Source of the DNA: Achatina immaculata
Taxonomy: Eukaryota > Mollusca > Gastropoda > Stylommatophora > Achatinidae
Direction: 5' to 3'
DNA length: 64,000 nt
Assembly: GCA_009760885.1 (NCBI GenBank)
Contig: CM019699.1
Location: 43,350,268 to 43,414,267 of the forward strand
Notes under the pieces: generated by a model
Databases searched by the model: none
The model's input: only the letters and a program-made list of their open reading frames with translations
Told to the model about the DNA's origin: nothing
Translations under genes and position numbers: made by a program
Shown: positions 11,023 through 21,949 of the stretch, piece by piece
Layout: each line of letters opens with the position of its first letter
How positions within the stretch are numbered: position 1 is the stretch's first letter

Positions 11023-12866
11023 TGGTAGTTTGTTCTTTGTTAGATGCAGGTCATGATATATGCCTGGTAGTTTGTTCTTTGTTAGATGCAGGTCATCATA
11101 TATACCTGGTAGTTCGTTCTTTGTTAGATGCAGGTCATCATATATGCCTGGTAGTGTGTTCTTTGTTAGATACATGTTATCATATATGCCTGGTAGTGTG
11201 TTTTTTTGTTAGATGCAGGTTATCATATATGCCTGGTAGTGTGTTCTTTGTTAGATGCAGGTCATCATATATGCCTGGTAGTTTGTTCTTTGTTAGATGC
11301 AGGTCAGCATATATGCCTGGTTGTTTGTTCTTTGTTAGATGCAGGTCATCATATATGCCTGGTAGTTTGTTCATTGTTAGATGCTAGTCATCATATATGC
11401 CTGGTAGTTTGTTCTTTGTTAGATGCAGGTCATCATATATGCCTTGTAGTTTGTTCTTTGTTAGATGCTGGTCACAATATACCTGGTAGTTTGTTCTTTA
11501 TTAGATGCAGGTCATCATATATGCCTGGTAGTGTGGTCTTTGTTAGATGCAGGTCATCATATAAGCCTAGTAGTTTGTTCTTTGTTAGATGCAGGTCATC
11601 ATATATGTCTTGTAGTTTGTTCTTTGTTAGATGCAGGTCATCATATATGTCTTGTAGTTTGTTCTTTGTTAAATGCTGGTCACAATATACCTGGTAGTTT
11701 GTTCTTTGTTAGATGCTGGTCATCATATATGCATGGTAGTTTGTTCATTGTTAGATGCAGGTCATCGTATATGCCTTGTAGTTTTTTCTTTGTTAGATGC
11801 AGGTCATCATATATGCCTGGTAGCTTGTTCTTTGTTAGATGCAGGTCATCATATATGCCTGGTAGTCTGTTCTTTGTTAGATGCAGGTCACAATATACCT
11901 GGTAGTTTGTTCTTTGTTAGATGCTGGTCATCATATATGCATGGTAGTTTGTTCATTGTTAGATGCAGGTCATCGTATATGCCTTGTAGTTTTTTCTTTG
12001 TTAGATGCAGGTCATCATATATGCCTGGTAGCTTGTTCTTTGTTAGATGCAGGTCATCATATATGCCTGGTAGTCTGTTCTTTGTTAGATGCAGGTCATC
12101 ATATATGCCTGGTAGTTTGTTCTTTGTTAGATGCAGGTCATCATATATGCCTGGTAGTTTGTTCTTTGTTAGATGCAGGTCATCATATATGCCTGGTAGT
12201 TTGTTCTTTGTTAGATGCTGGTCACAATATACCTGGTAGTTTGTTCTTTATTAGATGTAGGTCATCATATATGCCTGGTAGTGTGGTCTTTGTTAGATGC
12301 AGGTCATCATATAAGCCTAGTAGTTTGTTCTTTGTTAGATGCAGGTCATCATATATGTCTTGTAGTTTGTTCTTTGTTAAATGCTGGTCATCATATATAC
12401 CTGGTAGTTTGTTCTTTGTTAGATGCTGATCATCATATATGCCTGGTAGTTTGTTCTTTGTTAGATGCAGGTCATCGTATATGCCTTGTAGTTTGTTCTT
12501 TGTTAGATGCAGGTCATCATATATGTCTTGTAGTTTGTTCTTTGTTAGATGCAGGTCATCATACATGCCTTGTAGTGTGTTCTTTGTTAGATGCAGGTCA
12601 TCATATATACCTGGTAGTTTGTTCTTTGTTAGATGCTGGTCATCATATATGACTGGTAGTTTGTTCTTTGTTAGATGCAGGTCATCATATATGTCTTGTA
12701 GTTTGTTCTTTGTTAGATGCTGGTCATCATATATACCTGGTAGTTTGTTCTTTGTTAAATGCTAGTCACAATATACCTGGTAGTTTGTTCTTTGTTAGAT
12801 GCAGGTCATCATATATGCCTGGTAGTTTGTTCTTTGTTAGATGGTGGTCACCATACACCTAAAGTT
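11023..12866. repeat. 42-bp minisatellite array with block duplications
   Basis: About 43 units of 42 bp with TTCTTTGTTAGATGCAGGTC and ATATATGCCTGG. Large blocks recur: the stretch from about 11673 is repeated at 11881 (offset 208 bp), and the run from 11465 recurs near 12215. Because 42 is a multiple of 3, open frames of up to 188 codons result; these are not genes. Confidence 0.95.
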
Positions 12867-12869
12867 TAT

Positions 12870-13172
12870 TGGGGAAGAAGAGAGTAGATGTAGCTACAAG
12901 AACAGATAAGGGCTGGAGAAGAAGAGAGAAGATTTGGCTACAAGAACATATAAAGATAAGAGAAGAAGACAAAGATATAGCTACAAGAACAGATAACAGA
13001 AGGGGAAGAGGAGAAAAAATGTGACTACAAAAACAGATAAATGTACGAGAAGAAGAGAGAAGATGTAGCTACAAGAACAGATAAAACTAGGAGAAAAGGA
13101 GAGAGGATGTGAATACAAAAACATAGAAGTTACGAGAAGAAGAGAGAAGATGTTGCTAAAAGAACAGATAAA
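12870..13172. repeat. 44-bp minisatellite array, second block
   Basis: Same purine-rich family as 9050-10011 (ACAAGAACAGATAA plus AGAAGAGAGAAGATG). It ends where the RTE-like copy begins. Confidence 0.88.
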
Positions 13173-13752
13173 GGATGGTGACACTAGAAAGGAAGTTAGG
13201 ATCAGAATTGCAAAAGCAGCATCAATCTTCAAGAATCTTGAGAACATATGGAATTCAAAAGTTATAAGCACAAAACCAAGTTAAGACTATTCAATTCAAA
13301 TGTAATATCCACCCTCAATTATGCATGCGAAAGCTGGAAAACAACTGAAGAAATAGACAAGAAATTAGACTCTTTTGAAAACAAATGTCTAAGGAAAATA
13401 CTCGGAATCAAGTGGAACGAATTCAAGAACAATGCAGAGATAAGACAGATGACTGAACAACAACTAGTCTCATGAGTGATCAGGAAAAGGAGATGGACAT
13501 ATGTTGGTCACTTGATGAGAAGAAATGATCAGAGAATCCCAAAACAAGCTATCAAATGGAACACAACAGGCCGAAGAAAACGAGGCAGACCGCGGGAAAC
13601 TCTGAAGAGGACATTATTAAGAGAGGCCAAATTAACAGGCATAAAATCCTTTGTTGAGGTTGAAAGACTCGCCGAAGACAGGAAAAATTGGCGAACTACT
13701 TTGCGAGCCCTATGTGACATTTAACGGCACGAGAAGGATATAAGATATAAAA
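13173..13752 (+). mobile_element. RTE-like LINE family C, 5'-truncated copy
   Basis: This encodes the C-terminal region of an RTE-like endonuclease/reverse transcriptase. Residues before 13248 read DTRKEVRIRIAKAASIF, then YACESWKTTEE and the basic patch GRRKRGRPRETLKRTLL, ending LRALCDI at 13724. One in-frame TGA (13473-13475) replaces the Trp codon kept in the copy at 55306. It ends in GGATATAAGATATAA, the family's 3' tail. It lies exactly between the 44-bp and 40-bp arrays. It has no RT catalytic part and is inactive. The protein pattern matches the mobile-element endonuclease-reverse transcriptases common in invertebrates. Confidence 0.82.
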
Positions 13753-13829
13753 GTCACTATATACCTAGGAATTTGTTCTATTTTAGGTACCAATCACTAT
13801 ATACCTCACAGTTTAGTCTTTGTTGGATG

Positions 13830-14716
13830 TGTAACAGAATAACAATTCTGTACAGAGTGTGGTGTGTGTAACCCTGTAGTTGTGATCTGGTAGACCACAA
13901 CTCATCACCGTGTGCCAAGCACGTGGTTCGAGAAAATTCGAAGTCACGTGGTTGAGTTGAGCGGGAGGTATGCATGGGCTGAGAAAGTTAGTCTTTGGTC
14001 AGAATGTGTTAGAGAAGGTTGTGTGATTGACTCGAGAATATAGTAGAGAGAGCCTTACTTGTTTGTTGTAGCAGGAGCTTTATTAGTTTGTGATGTAGGA
14101 AGAATTTTAGTAGTTTTATTGCAGATTGGAATCTCGTTTAGGAAGAGCTTCTACCATTGGCAATTTGTTGGTAGTGAGATGGAAGAATTAGTTTTTTCCT
14201 GTGTTGGTTGAGGTTTTGTTGGTAATGTTGTAAGTATTGATTTTTTGTGTATAGTACCTTGTAAGATTTTCGCCCAAAAGGCGTAGATTCGCTCATGCCG
14301 GGCACTGTTAATGTAATTCTTGTTCAGCCTGATGGCTATGTTTCCATCATTCATGATTTCACCTTCATTTTCTCCATTAATAAATGTGCGTGGTCTGATG
14401 AAATACTACACCAATTGTCTTTGTTGGAATTCTCATTGTTGACCAGTTGTTTTAGTTGGAAGACTGCCAAGTTATGTTAAGTGTTGTATTTGTATTATTT
14501 TGTGGAGTTGGAAGCCTGGGTGTCTTGTTGTATTTTCTCAGTGTATAATATAGAAAATTTGGTGATTGTTAGAACACCAACAACAAGAAGAAATGTATAA
14601 GTTCAAACTGTACTCCACAAGTAGACAATGATCAAACCAGTAGAAAACCATTTTTGTTGGCGCCAATACTATTTCAGGGCTGCCTTAAATTATATATAAA
14701 TAGTCAATCTATTACA
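13830..14716. mobile_element. Probable solo LTR (887 bp) with 4-bp target duplication
   Basis: The segment starts TGTAACAGA and ends TCTATTACA, so it has TG...CA ends with a short imperfect inverted repeat. It is flanked by GATG at 13826-13829 and 14717-14720. Removing it with one GATG restores an uninterrupted 40-bp repeat unit (TTTGTTGGATG joined to CTAGTCAC), so the borders are exact. AATAAA occurs near 14379. No coding sequence is present. A solo LTR left by recombination is the best reading; a short non-autonomous element of another class is possible. The superfamily is not determined. Confidence 0.72.
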
Positions 14717-15640
14717 GATGCTAGTCACTATATACCTGACAGTTTAGTCTTTGTTTGATTCTAGTCACCCTATATCTGACAGTTTATTCTTTGTTAGATG
14801 CTAGGCGCCATATATCTGACAGTTTATTCTTTGTTAGATGCTAGCTGCCATATATCTGACAGTTTATTCTTTGTTAGATGCTAGGCGCCATATATCTGAC
14901 ATTTTATTCTTTGTTAGATGCTAGCTGCCATATATCTGACAGTTTATTCTTTGTTAGATGCTAGCTGCCATATATCTGACATTTTATCCTTTGTTAGATG
15001 CTAGGCGCCATATATCTGACATTTTATCCTGTGTTAGATGCTCGGCACCTTATGCCTGGCAGTTTATTCTTTGATAGATGCTTATCACGTTATGCCTGGC
15101 AGTTTATTCTTTGATAGATGCTTATCACGTTATGCCTGGCAGTTTATTCTTTGATAGATGCTCGGCACCTTATATCTAGCAGTTTATTCTTTGATTGATG
15201 CTGGTCACATTACACCTACCAGTTTATTCTGTGATAGATGCTGGTCGCGTTATACCTAGCAGTTTACTCTTTGTTATATGCTCGGCACCTTATATATAGC
15301 AGTTTATTCTTTGTTATATGCTCGGCACCTTATATATAGCAGTTTATTCTTTGTTAGATGCTCGGCACCTTATATATAGCAGTTTACTCTTTGTTATATG
15401 CTCGGCACCTTATATATAGCACTTTATTCTTTGTTATATGCTCGGCACCTTATATATAGCAGTTTATTCTTTGTTAGATGCTCGGCACCTTATATATAGC
15501 AGTTTATTCTTTGTTAGATGCTCGGCACCTTATATATAGCAGTTTATTCTTTGTTAGATGCTCGGCACCTTATATCTAGCAGTTTATTCTTTAATAGATC
15601 GTCGTCACCTTATACCTGACAATTTATTCTTATGGTTGAC
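14717..15640. repeat. 40-bp minisatellite array, right block
   Basis: Continuation of the 10012 array type after the LTR-like insertion. About 23 units with TTTATTCTTTGTTAGATGCT. Two subtypes are ordered along the array: GCGCCATATATCTGACA on the left and CGGCACCTTATATATAGC on the right. A small remnant of the same array lies at 13753-13829. Confidence 0.94.
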
Positions 15641-15830
15641 ATTCTTCTACACGAACAGCTTTTTGTTGTCTGGCAGAGGCTGACTTCACGTAATCCTGCT
15701 TGTGTAAGATTTGATGAAATATTTCCTTTCTTGGAGACTCATCCAACGGCTCTCTCACAAACAAGATAACTTCCACTTTCGTCTAATACACAGATAATGA
15801 TGACATTTGACAATGTGCATTCGTGACACG

Positions 15831-16010
15831 GAATATAGGATTTATTATGTCCTGTATGTGCACAGGGAATATAGGATTTATTATGTCCTGTATGTGGACA
15901 GGGAATATAGGATTTATTATGTCCTGTATGTGGACAGGGAATATAGGATTTATTATGTCCTGTATGTGGACAGGGAATATAGGATTTATTATGTCCTGTA
16001 TGTGGACAGA
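15831..16010. repeat. 36-bp tandem repeat, 5 copies
   Basis: Five units of 36 bp beginning GAATATAGGATTTATTATG, at 15831, 15867, 15903, 15939 and 15975. Only the first unit differs (GTGCACAGG versus GTGGACAGG). Confidence 0.96.
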
Positions 16011-16174
16011 CTCACCATTGTTGTGTAGGAAGAACTCACATAGAGAGCTTGCAAGCCAGCTCTGTGTCAGGTCTTCGGGGTTACGGCGACGTAGGGGGAC
16101 ATCATGGCCAGCCCTCTTTCCCTTACTCACCCTGTCTCGTCTACAGGCCTGGACAATGTTTATTTTATCTGTGG

Positions 16175-16271
16175 CGGGGAGGGTACAGGGTTAAAATTAG
16201 TTTAAAATGATATGGTGGGGAGGGTACAGGGTTAAAATTAGTTTAAAATGATATGCGGGGGGGGGGGGGGA
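16175..16271. repeat. 41-bp duplication followed by poly-G
   Basis: Two copies of a 41-bp unit with GGGTACAGGGTTAAAATTAG (at 16181 and 16222), followed by a run of about 15 G. The G run lies 18 bp left of the mariner terminal repeat. Confidence 0.9.
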
Positions 16272-16399
16272 GGAGGATTAGCGATAATACGAGGGACGTT
16301 CAGAAAGTAATGCACCACATCGTTTTTTTCAGGAGCCTTTTATTTAAAGAAAGCATGCAATTTACACACAGTGCACTTGGATATGTCATGTAAACATCG

Positions 16400-18197
16400 G
16401 TATTATTCAACATAATCCCCATCAACTTGTACGGCTCTTTGCCAGCGCGAAATAAGTGCATGTATTCCTAAAGCAGGATTCTCGGGTGATTCTCTGTGTG
16501 TAGAATGTAAACTATAGATGTATTGCTATTCATTTCTGTGTATATTTCCACTATTGTCCACTGGAATAACGGTCTTTCTTACATTACTATTCTACGTTGT
16601 TTTGCGTCTGTTTTGTTACTCACTTCACAGACTTACTTGCTCCCAGGTTCATTCTCTCTCAGTGGAAATAGTAATACAGAAGCAGCAACTTTACAGTTGA
16701 AATGACTTTAATGATGCACGGGGTGACGATGAGTCGAGGGGCGATATGACGAGAACAACAAAGGCATCAACAGAATCCATGGACACAAGATTGGACATCT
16801 CCACGATATATGTCCCCGGCAGACTACTGTCGCCATCAGAACAACCTAATACACTCTAGTCTACATCTATTTCACCAAACAACAACATTTCTAACAGCCT
16901 AATCTACGTCTATCTCAGACGATACACAAAACACAACTGTCCCTCAGTCATATGATTTCTTTCTCCCCCGACCTTTTTCCTGTCATTCCCCATCCGTGAC
17001 CCTCGTGCAATTCGAGACAAAGCAGATGGACTCTACTAACAAACAGCTGATTACTTTAGAAGATAACTCATTTTATACAAATATTCCAGTTCTCAGATGA
17101 GTTATCTATCTTACATCCAAACATTCAATATACTGCCATAATCCTAGCCCGTACCAGATTTTCTCTTGATTATGTAGCCATTTCTTCGCTGCATGAATCA
17201 CTCCTTCGTCATCTTCAAATCTTACCTCTCGGAGTGCATCTTTAAGTGGACCAAATAGATGGAAATCAGAGGGTGCCAAATCGGGACTATAGGGTGGATG
17301 GGGTAGTACAGTCCAACCCAATTTGGTGACTGCTTCCCGTGTTGCCAGACTTGTGTGAGGGCGCGCATTGTCGTGAAGGAGAAGCAGGTGTGCGGCCGAA
17401 CTCTGCGAAAACACTGATTGAGTTTTTTCAACGTCTTAATGTTAAGCTTCCGAACTGATTGTCTCTCCTATTGGTATAACATTCACAAGAATCACACCTT
17501 CAATGTTCCAAACGACACTGATCATGACCTTTCGCTGAAGGAGTTGTCTTGAATTTCTTTCTTCGTGGTGATTGCGGATGATGCCACTCCATTGACTGCC
17601 TTTTTGTCACAGGTTCAAAATGATGTGCCCAGGTTTCGTCACCTGTTACGATCTTATCCAAAAATTCTCTCCTTCAGCAGTGAAACTCTCCAACAATTCA
17701 GAAGAAATTGCTTTCCTTTGCAATCGATGGTCATTTTTGAGACTTTTAAGAGCCCATCTTGCGCAAACCTTAGAAAATCCGAGAGCGTTTATAACTGCAT
17801 TTGCACTAACACTGCTGACTGACAGCTTTAAGGCCAATCGTTGAGTAGTGATATGCCTATCAGTAAGAATAATGACCTCAGCGCATTTCAACATTTCTGC
17901 CTTGGTGACTGTGGCAGGACGTCCACAGCGCGGCTGATCAAGCAATTCCTTATCTCCACTTATTGATTCTTTGATTCTCTGAACCCAGCGACTGACTGTA
18001 CTTCTGTCGACTGCAAGACTTCCATACACAAAACATAGACGCTTGTGAATGTTCACAACAGTTTCCTTCTCTGCAACGAGAAATTCTATCACAATTCGCT
18101 GCTTATACCGCAAGTTGCTAACACGTTCAATTTCATTTGTTAGGGCAGCCATATTCTTTGGCCGGTTGTGGTGCAATTTGGTTGACACAAATGGCAC
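16400..18197 (-). pseudogene. mariner transposase pseudogene (DD34D type)
   Basis: The first open part (18197-17646) carries the helix-turn-helix DNA-binding region and a GRPATV linker. In a second frame 17640-17600 reads VTGDETWAHHFE, holding the first catalytic Asp. A third open part (17414-17106) holds HDNARPH with the second Asp and YSPDLAPSDFHLF with the third, at the 34-residue spacing of mariner DD34D transposases. After NQEKIWYGLG the frame leaves into unrelated sequence. The expected C-terminus, GIHALISRW...QVDGDYVE, reappears only at about 16475-16405. At least two frameshifts and the inserted segment disable it. In life such enzymes cut and paste the element at TA sites. Confidence 0.88.
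16505..17145. other. Unassigned ~640-bp segment inside mariner
   Basis: It lies between the transposase body and its C-terminal codons. It starts near TGTAAACTATAG and ends near CTATCTTACA, so it has LTR-like TG...CA ends, but I could not find a matching target duplication. No coding sequence was recognised. It could be a nested solo LTR or other insert. Confidence 0.4.
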
Positions 18198-18293
18198 ATG
18201 CCATATTTAAAGTGTGCAAAATTTCATACTTCCATCTTCATTATTAGGTTGAAAAAATAATGTGGTGCATTACTTTCTGGACGCCCCTAGTAA

Positions 18294-18735
18294 ATTGTGA
18301 TAGAATCACACAATGATAACAAATGTGACATAATTACAGACTCCCACATGATAACAAATATGACATCGTTACAGAATCACACAGAGATAACGCATATGAC
18401 ATCGTTATAGAATCACACAGTGATAACAAATATGACATCGTTACAGAATCACACAGTGATAACAAATATGACTTCTCTACAGACTCACACGTGATAACAA
18501 ATATTATGCTATTACAGAAACGCAGAATGATAAAAAAGATCATGTATATCACTACAGAATCACAGAATGATAGCAAAATCATGTATATCATTACATAATC
18601 AAAGAATGATAAGAAATAATATGTATATCATTACAGAACCGCAGAATGAAATCATATATCAAATTACATAATGACGGGATGATAGCATATATCGTGTGTA
18701 TCATTCTAGAATCACATAATGATACTAAATATCAT
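18294..18735. repeat. 36-bp minisatellite array
   Basis: About 12 units of roughly 36 bp containing TGATAACAAATATGACATCG and ACAGAATCACA. Increasingly diverged to the right. It starts directly at the right border of the mariner element. Confidence 0.88.
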
Positions 18736-19625
18736 GATCCGATGACAGGAAACAAAAAAGACGATGGCTGGTGATGAGGGGAGAACGAAAACTGCCATTA
18801 TTTATTTTTTTATTGGAAGGGAAATAAAGGAAGAAAAAAAAATGAAGAAAAAGACGACATCAGTGGAAAAATGATGTAAAAATTCTGATCAAAAGGAGAA
18901 GGAAGAGAAGGAAAAAAAATCGAAGAAAGATGAAAGGAATCATACATCAAGTTTCCTTTGAGTATTTCTGTGAAGACAATCAACAGCGCCGACATCTTAA
19001 TTTCCTCATCCACCCCAGAAGGAAATAAAAACTTCCATCCAGAACTGAACTAAATAAACCCTGTATGACATCATTCATCAAATTGGGACAACTCACCACG
19101 TGCCTGTGCAATGCAGGGACTTTCCAGGGAATATTAATTAAGGTGCAGGTCAGAGGTCACCTTCAGATCTTGGGAGCTTCTTATAATAAACTTTCGAGAA
19201 AGTTTACATTTAACACCAGTAGCTGGAAGTCAGTCATACTCTCTCAGATATATAAAAGTGCAGGAAGTGGTAGAAGGACAGAATGCTAGGACTTGCTGCA
19301 CTTGATAAAAAAAAAATTTCCTCCCTTCGTCACGTGACAGGACCACGTGGTCCCTGTATTTATCGTTGATTCTGAACTGGTCGGTTATACTGAAGGCAAC
19401 GACACGCAAATATAATGTAACTCAGTGGTTCCTACGTTTTGTACATGCATAAACCACTTGTAGAACCACATGTAAGTTGCGTACCACGAGCATTGCCATA
19501 AACACTTTATTGCTTTCAGCCAACAAATTGAACTTGGAACCATGTCTACAACGAACCCACAGAGCCACCTGATATTGTGGCTAGGACATCAGGTTAGGAA
19601 CCACAGCTGTATCTTTCCTCATTCT
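18736..19625. other. Non-repetitive stretch, nothing assigned
   Basis: An A-rich patch at 18800-18925, then ordinary sequence. A pyrimidine run ending CACCCCAG at about 19016 looks like a splice acceptor, but no frame with a matching donor follows. No gene is supported. Confidence 0.5.
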
Positions 19626-19856
19626 CTTTCTAACAGACCCCTCTCTCTGTCTCTATCTCTATCTCTCTGTCTCTCACTCTCTTTGTCTTTCTTTCTGTCT
19701 GTCTCTCTGTCTGACTGTCTGTCTGTCTGTCTGTCTCTCTCTGACTGTCTGTTTCTGACTCTCTCTCTCTCTCTCTGTTCCTCTATGTCTCTCCGTGTGT
19801 CTCTTTCTGTCTTTGTCTGTCTGTCTGTCTCTCTGACTGTCTATCTCTATCTCTGA
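19626..19856. repeat. (TC)n/(TCTG)n low-complexity tract
   Basis: Mixed TCTC, TCTG and TATC sequence with no strict period. It abuts the CR1-derived fragment at 19857. Confidence 0.9.
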
Positions 19857-20462
19857 GGAGGCATATAGTCCATATCAAACTTTATCAACATCTGTTTGAG
19901 GAAAGACGCTGGCGACGGTTGGGACATGTGCTCCGAATGACTGACAACTCACTACCAAAAATAGCACTAAGATGGACACCACAGGGGAACAGAAGTAAGG
20001 GTAGACCACAAGAGACACGGAGAAGAACAACAGAAAGGATGTTGAGCAATAGAGGGCTCACCTGGGCAAGTGCAGAAAAAAAGGCGAAGGACAGGCATTT
20101 GTGGAAAACCCTTGCGGAAGCCCCATGTGCCCTGGGCACTTAAGGTTCCGAGAGAAAGAGAGAGAGATATGCCTCCCTAAGCATTGTTGAAAGTATGGCT
20201 TGAGTGTTTAAGTTTTAAAGTATTTTTAATATTGCTTTTCTATAAATGTGTTAGTTTTGAATGAATGTAAGAATGCAAGTTCATTTCATGTTGTTGCATA
20301 AATCAGAGTGTAGAGTGTATGGATTATTATGCACATTAACAAATGCTGAATAACTGTGACGAAGTGAAAGCTGTATGATGACGGGCAGAATGTCAGACGG
20401 GCCTGCGTGCCCTATTCTTAATCCTTTGAAAATAAAGTATGTTCGTTCATTCGTTCGTTCTG
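19857..20462 (+). mobile_element. CR1-like LINE 3' end carrying a nested RTE fragment
   Basis: From 20168 the sequence follows the CR1-like 3' UTR (TATGCCTCCCTAAGC, then GGGCAGAATGTCAGACGGGC) and ends in a (TTCG/TTCA)n tail at about 20440-20462. To the left, 19857-19897 holds about 20 bp of the same UTR in inverted orientation (AGGCATATAGTCCATATC) joined to a forward piece (TTTATCAACATCTG). The RTE-like family B fragment 19898-20167 lies between these parts. The UTR was therefore hit by the RTE insert, and a short inversion accompanied it or preceded it. Confidence 0.72.
19898..20167 (+). mobile_element. RTE-like LINE family B, 5'-truncated copy
   Basis: The C-terminal part of an RTE-like protein, open at 19919-20143. 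It reads GHVLRMTDNSLPKIALRW, then the basic patch NRSKGRPQETRRRTTERML, and ends KTLAEAPCALGT. It closes with GGCACTTAAGGTTC and an (AG)n tail at about 20148-20167. It is nearly identical to the end of the minus-strand copy at 31836-32574. No catalytic domain is present. Confidence 0.82.
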
Positions 20463-20530
20463 TCTATCTCTGTATGTCTGTCTTTCTGTCCGTCTATCCC
20501 CCTCTGTCTCTCTCTCTTTCTCTCTGTTCG

Positions 20531-20600
<70 letters not shown>
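20531..20600. repeat. (TATC)n microsatellite
   Basis: About 17 perfect TATC units, preceded by TCTC/TCTG sequence from 20460. Confidence 0.96.
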
Positions 20601-20601
<1 letters not shown>

Positions 20602-20604
20602 GTC

Positions 20605-20848
20605 ATTCTCTGTCTGTCTGTCTCTGTATCCCACTGTCTGTCTGTCTGTCTCTGTATCCCACTGTCTGCTGTCTCTGTATCCCACTGTCTGTCTGTCTGT
20701 CTCTGTATCCCACTGTCTGTCTGTCTGTCTCTGTATCCCACTGTCTGTCTGTCTGTCTCTGTATCCCACTGTCTGTCTGTCTGTCTCTGTATCCCACTGT
20801 CTGTCTGTCTGTCTCTGTATCCCACTGTCTGTCTGTCTTTCTATGATG
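20605..20848. repeat. 28-bp tandem repeat
   Basis: About eight units built from CTGTCTGTCTGTCTCTGTAT and CCCA, one of them shortened. The 28-bp period rotates frames, giving spurious open frames on both strands. Confidence 0.94.
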
Positions 20849-20974
20849 TGTGTGCCACAAAGACAGAGTAGAATGTTCCAGTTCTTGTGGAATTTATTTC
20901 CTAATGTGTGCCTACTGTGCGCCATCTGCTACTGAAATGTCTGGAAGATTTTAGAAATGTACGCGTCCATTATC

Positions 20975-21105
20975 ATCATGTCTTGGTGGCTGTGTGGTTT
21001 GGCGTTCGCTCTGCTAATCCGCTAGTACCGGGTTCAAATCCAAGCAGTGGCGTTCTTGTCTGGCACACCCACACTAAGAAGACCCCCCGGGGCCACCCAG
21101 CCAGC
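20975..21105 (+). mobile_element. tRNA-like SINE head (family G) preceding a 17-bp array
   Basis: TGGTGGCTGTGTGGTTTGGC resembles a pol III A box, and GGGTTCAAATCCAAGC at about 21030 is a good B box. The spacing fits a tRNA, but the acceptor stem does not pair, so a SINE head is likelier than a tRNA gene. It runs through CTGGCACACCCACACTAAGA and CCAGCCCCGCACCTGGGCAC straight into the 17-bp array, whose unit starts from its last bases. Confidence 0.6.
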
Positions 21106-21690
21106 CCCGCACCTGGGCACCAGAGACACCTGGGCACCAGAGACACCTGGGCACCAGAGACACCTGGGCACCAGAGACAACTGGGCACCAGAGACACCTG
21201 GGCACCAGAGACACCTGGGCACCAGAGACACCTGGGCACCAGAGACACCTGGGCACCAGAGACACCTGGGCACCAGAGACAACTGGGCACCAGAGACAAC
21301 TGTGCACCAGAGACAACTGGGCACCAGAGACAACTGTGCACCAGAGACACCTGGGCACCAGAGACAACTGTGCACCAGAGACAACTGTGCACCAGAGACA
21401 ACTGGGCACCAGAGACAACTGTGCACCAGAGACAACTGTGCACCAGAGACAACTGGGCACCAGAGACACCTGGGCACCAGAGACAACTGGGCACCAGAGA
21501 CAACTGTGCACCAGAGACACCTGGGCACCAGAGACAACTGGGCACCAGAGACAACTGGGCACCAGAGACACCTGGGCACCAGAGACAACTGGGCACCAGA
21601 GACAACTGGGCACCAGAGACACCTGGGCACCAGAGACAACTGGGCACCAGAGACAACTGGGCACCAGAGACAAATGGGCACCAGATAAAT
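21106..21690. repeat. 17-bp minisatellite array
   Basis: About 34 units of CTGGGCACCAGAGACAC type, with an AACTG/ACCTG and GGGCAC/GTGCAC variant pattern. Three units make 51 bp, so all frames stay open on both strands (up to 340 codons on +, 262 on -). No support for a gene. Confidence 0.95.
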
Positions 21691-21834
21691 CTGCGAAGAC
21701 AAATGGGGCCAGGCGAGATACATGACACTTTCACCTGCGGAAAGTCTTCCGCCATTTTGAACAAAGAGACATGCCCGTCAAAAACTCAACAGGTTGGTCA
21801 TGGTTGGTCGTGGTTGGTTGTGTTAGAAACAACT

Positions 21835-21945
21835 AAGAGATATGGAGGAAAGAGAGAGGTAAGAGATGGACACATGGAGGAAGGACAGAGAGGTAAGAGA
21901 TTGACACATGGAGGAAAGAGAGAGAGGTAAGAGATGATGGACACA
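21835..21945. repeat. About 37-bp tandem repeat, 3 copies
   Basis: Three units with ATGGAGGAAAGAGAGAGGTA and AGAGATGGACACATGG. Purine-rich. Confidence 0.88.
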
Positions 21946-21949
21946 TGGT

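Larger units (their letters stand above)
16290..18291 (-). mobile_element. mariner-family DNA transposon with 31-bp TIRs
   Basis: The terminal inverted repeats are 16290-16320 and 18261-18291, matching at 28 of 31 positions and sharing CAGAAAGTAATGCACCACAT. Both are bordered by TA (16288-16289 and 18292-18293), the expected mariner target duplication. The minus strand encodes a broken transposase (separate entry). At about 2.0 kb the element is longer than a typical 1.3-kb mariner because of about 640 bp of extra sequence in the 3' part of the gene. Inactive. Confidence 0.9.

Noticed and set aside
20979..21050. tRNA gene
   Set aside because: B box is present, but stems do not pair and the sequence continues into element and array.
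20908..21930. 340-codon frame over the 17-bp array
   Set aside because: Three units equal 51 bp so frames stay open; the start lies in a SINE head and the end in another repeat.
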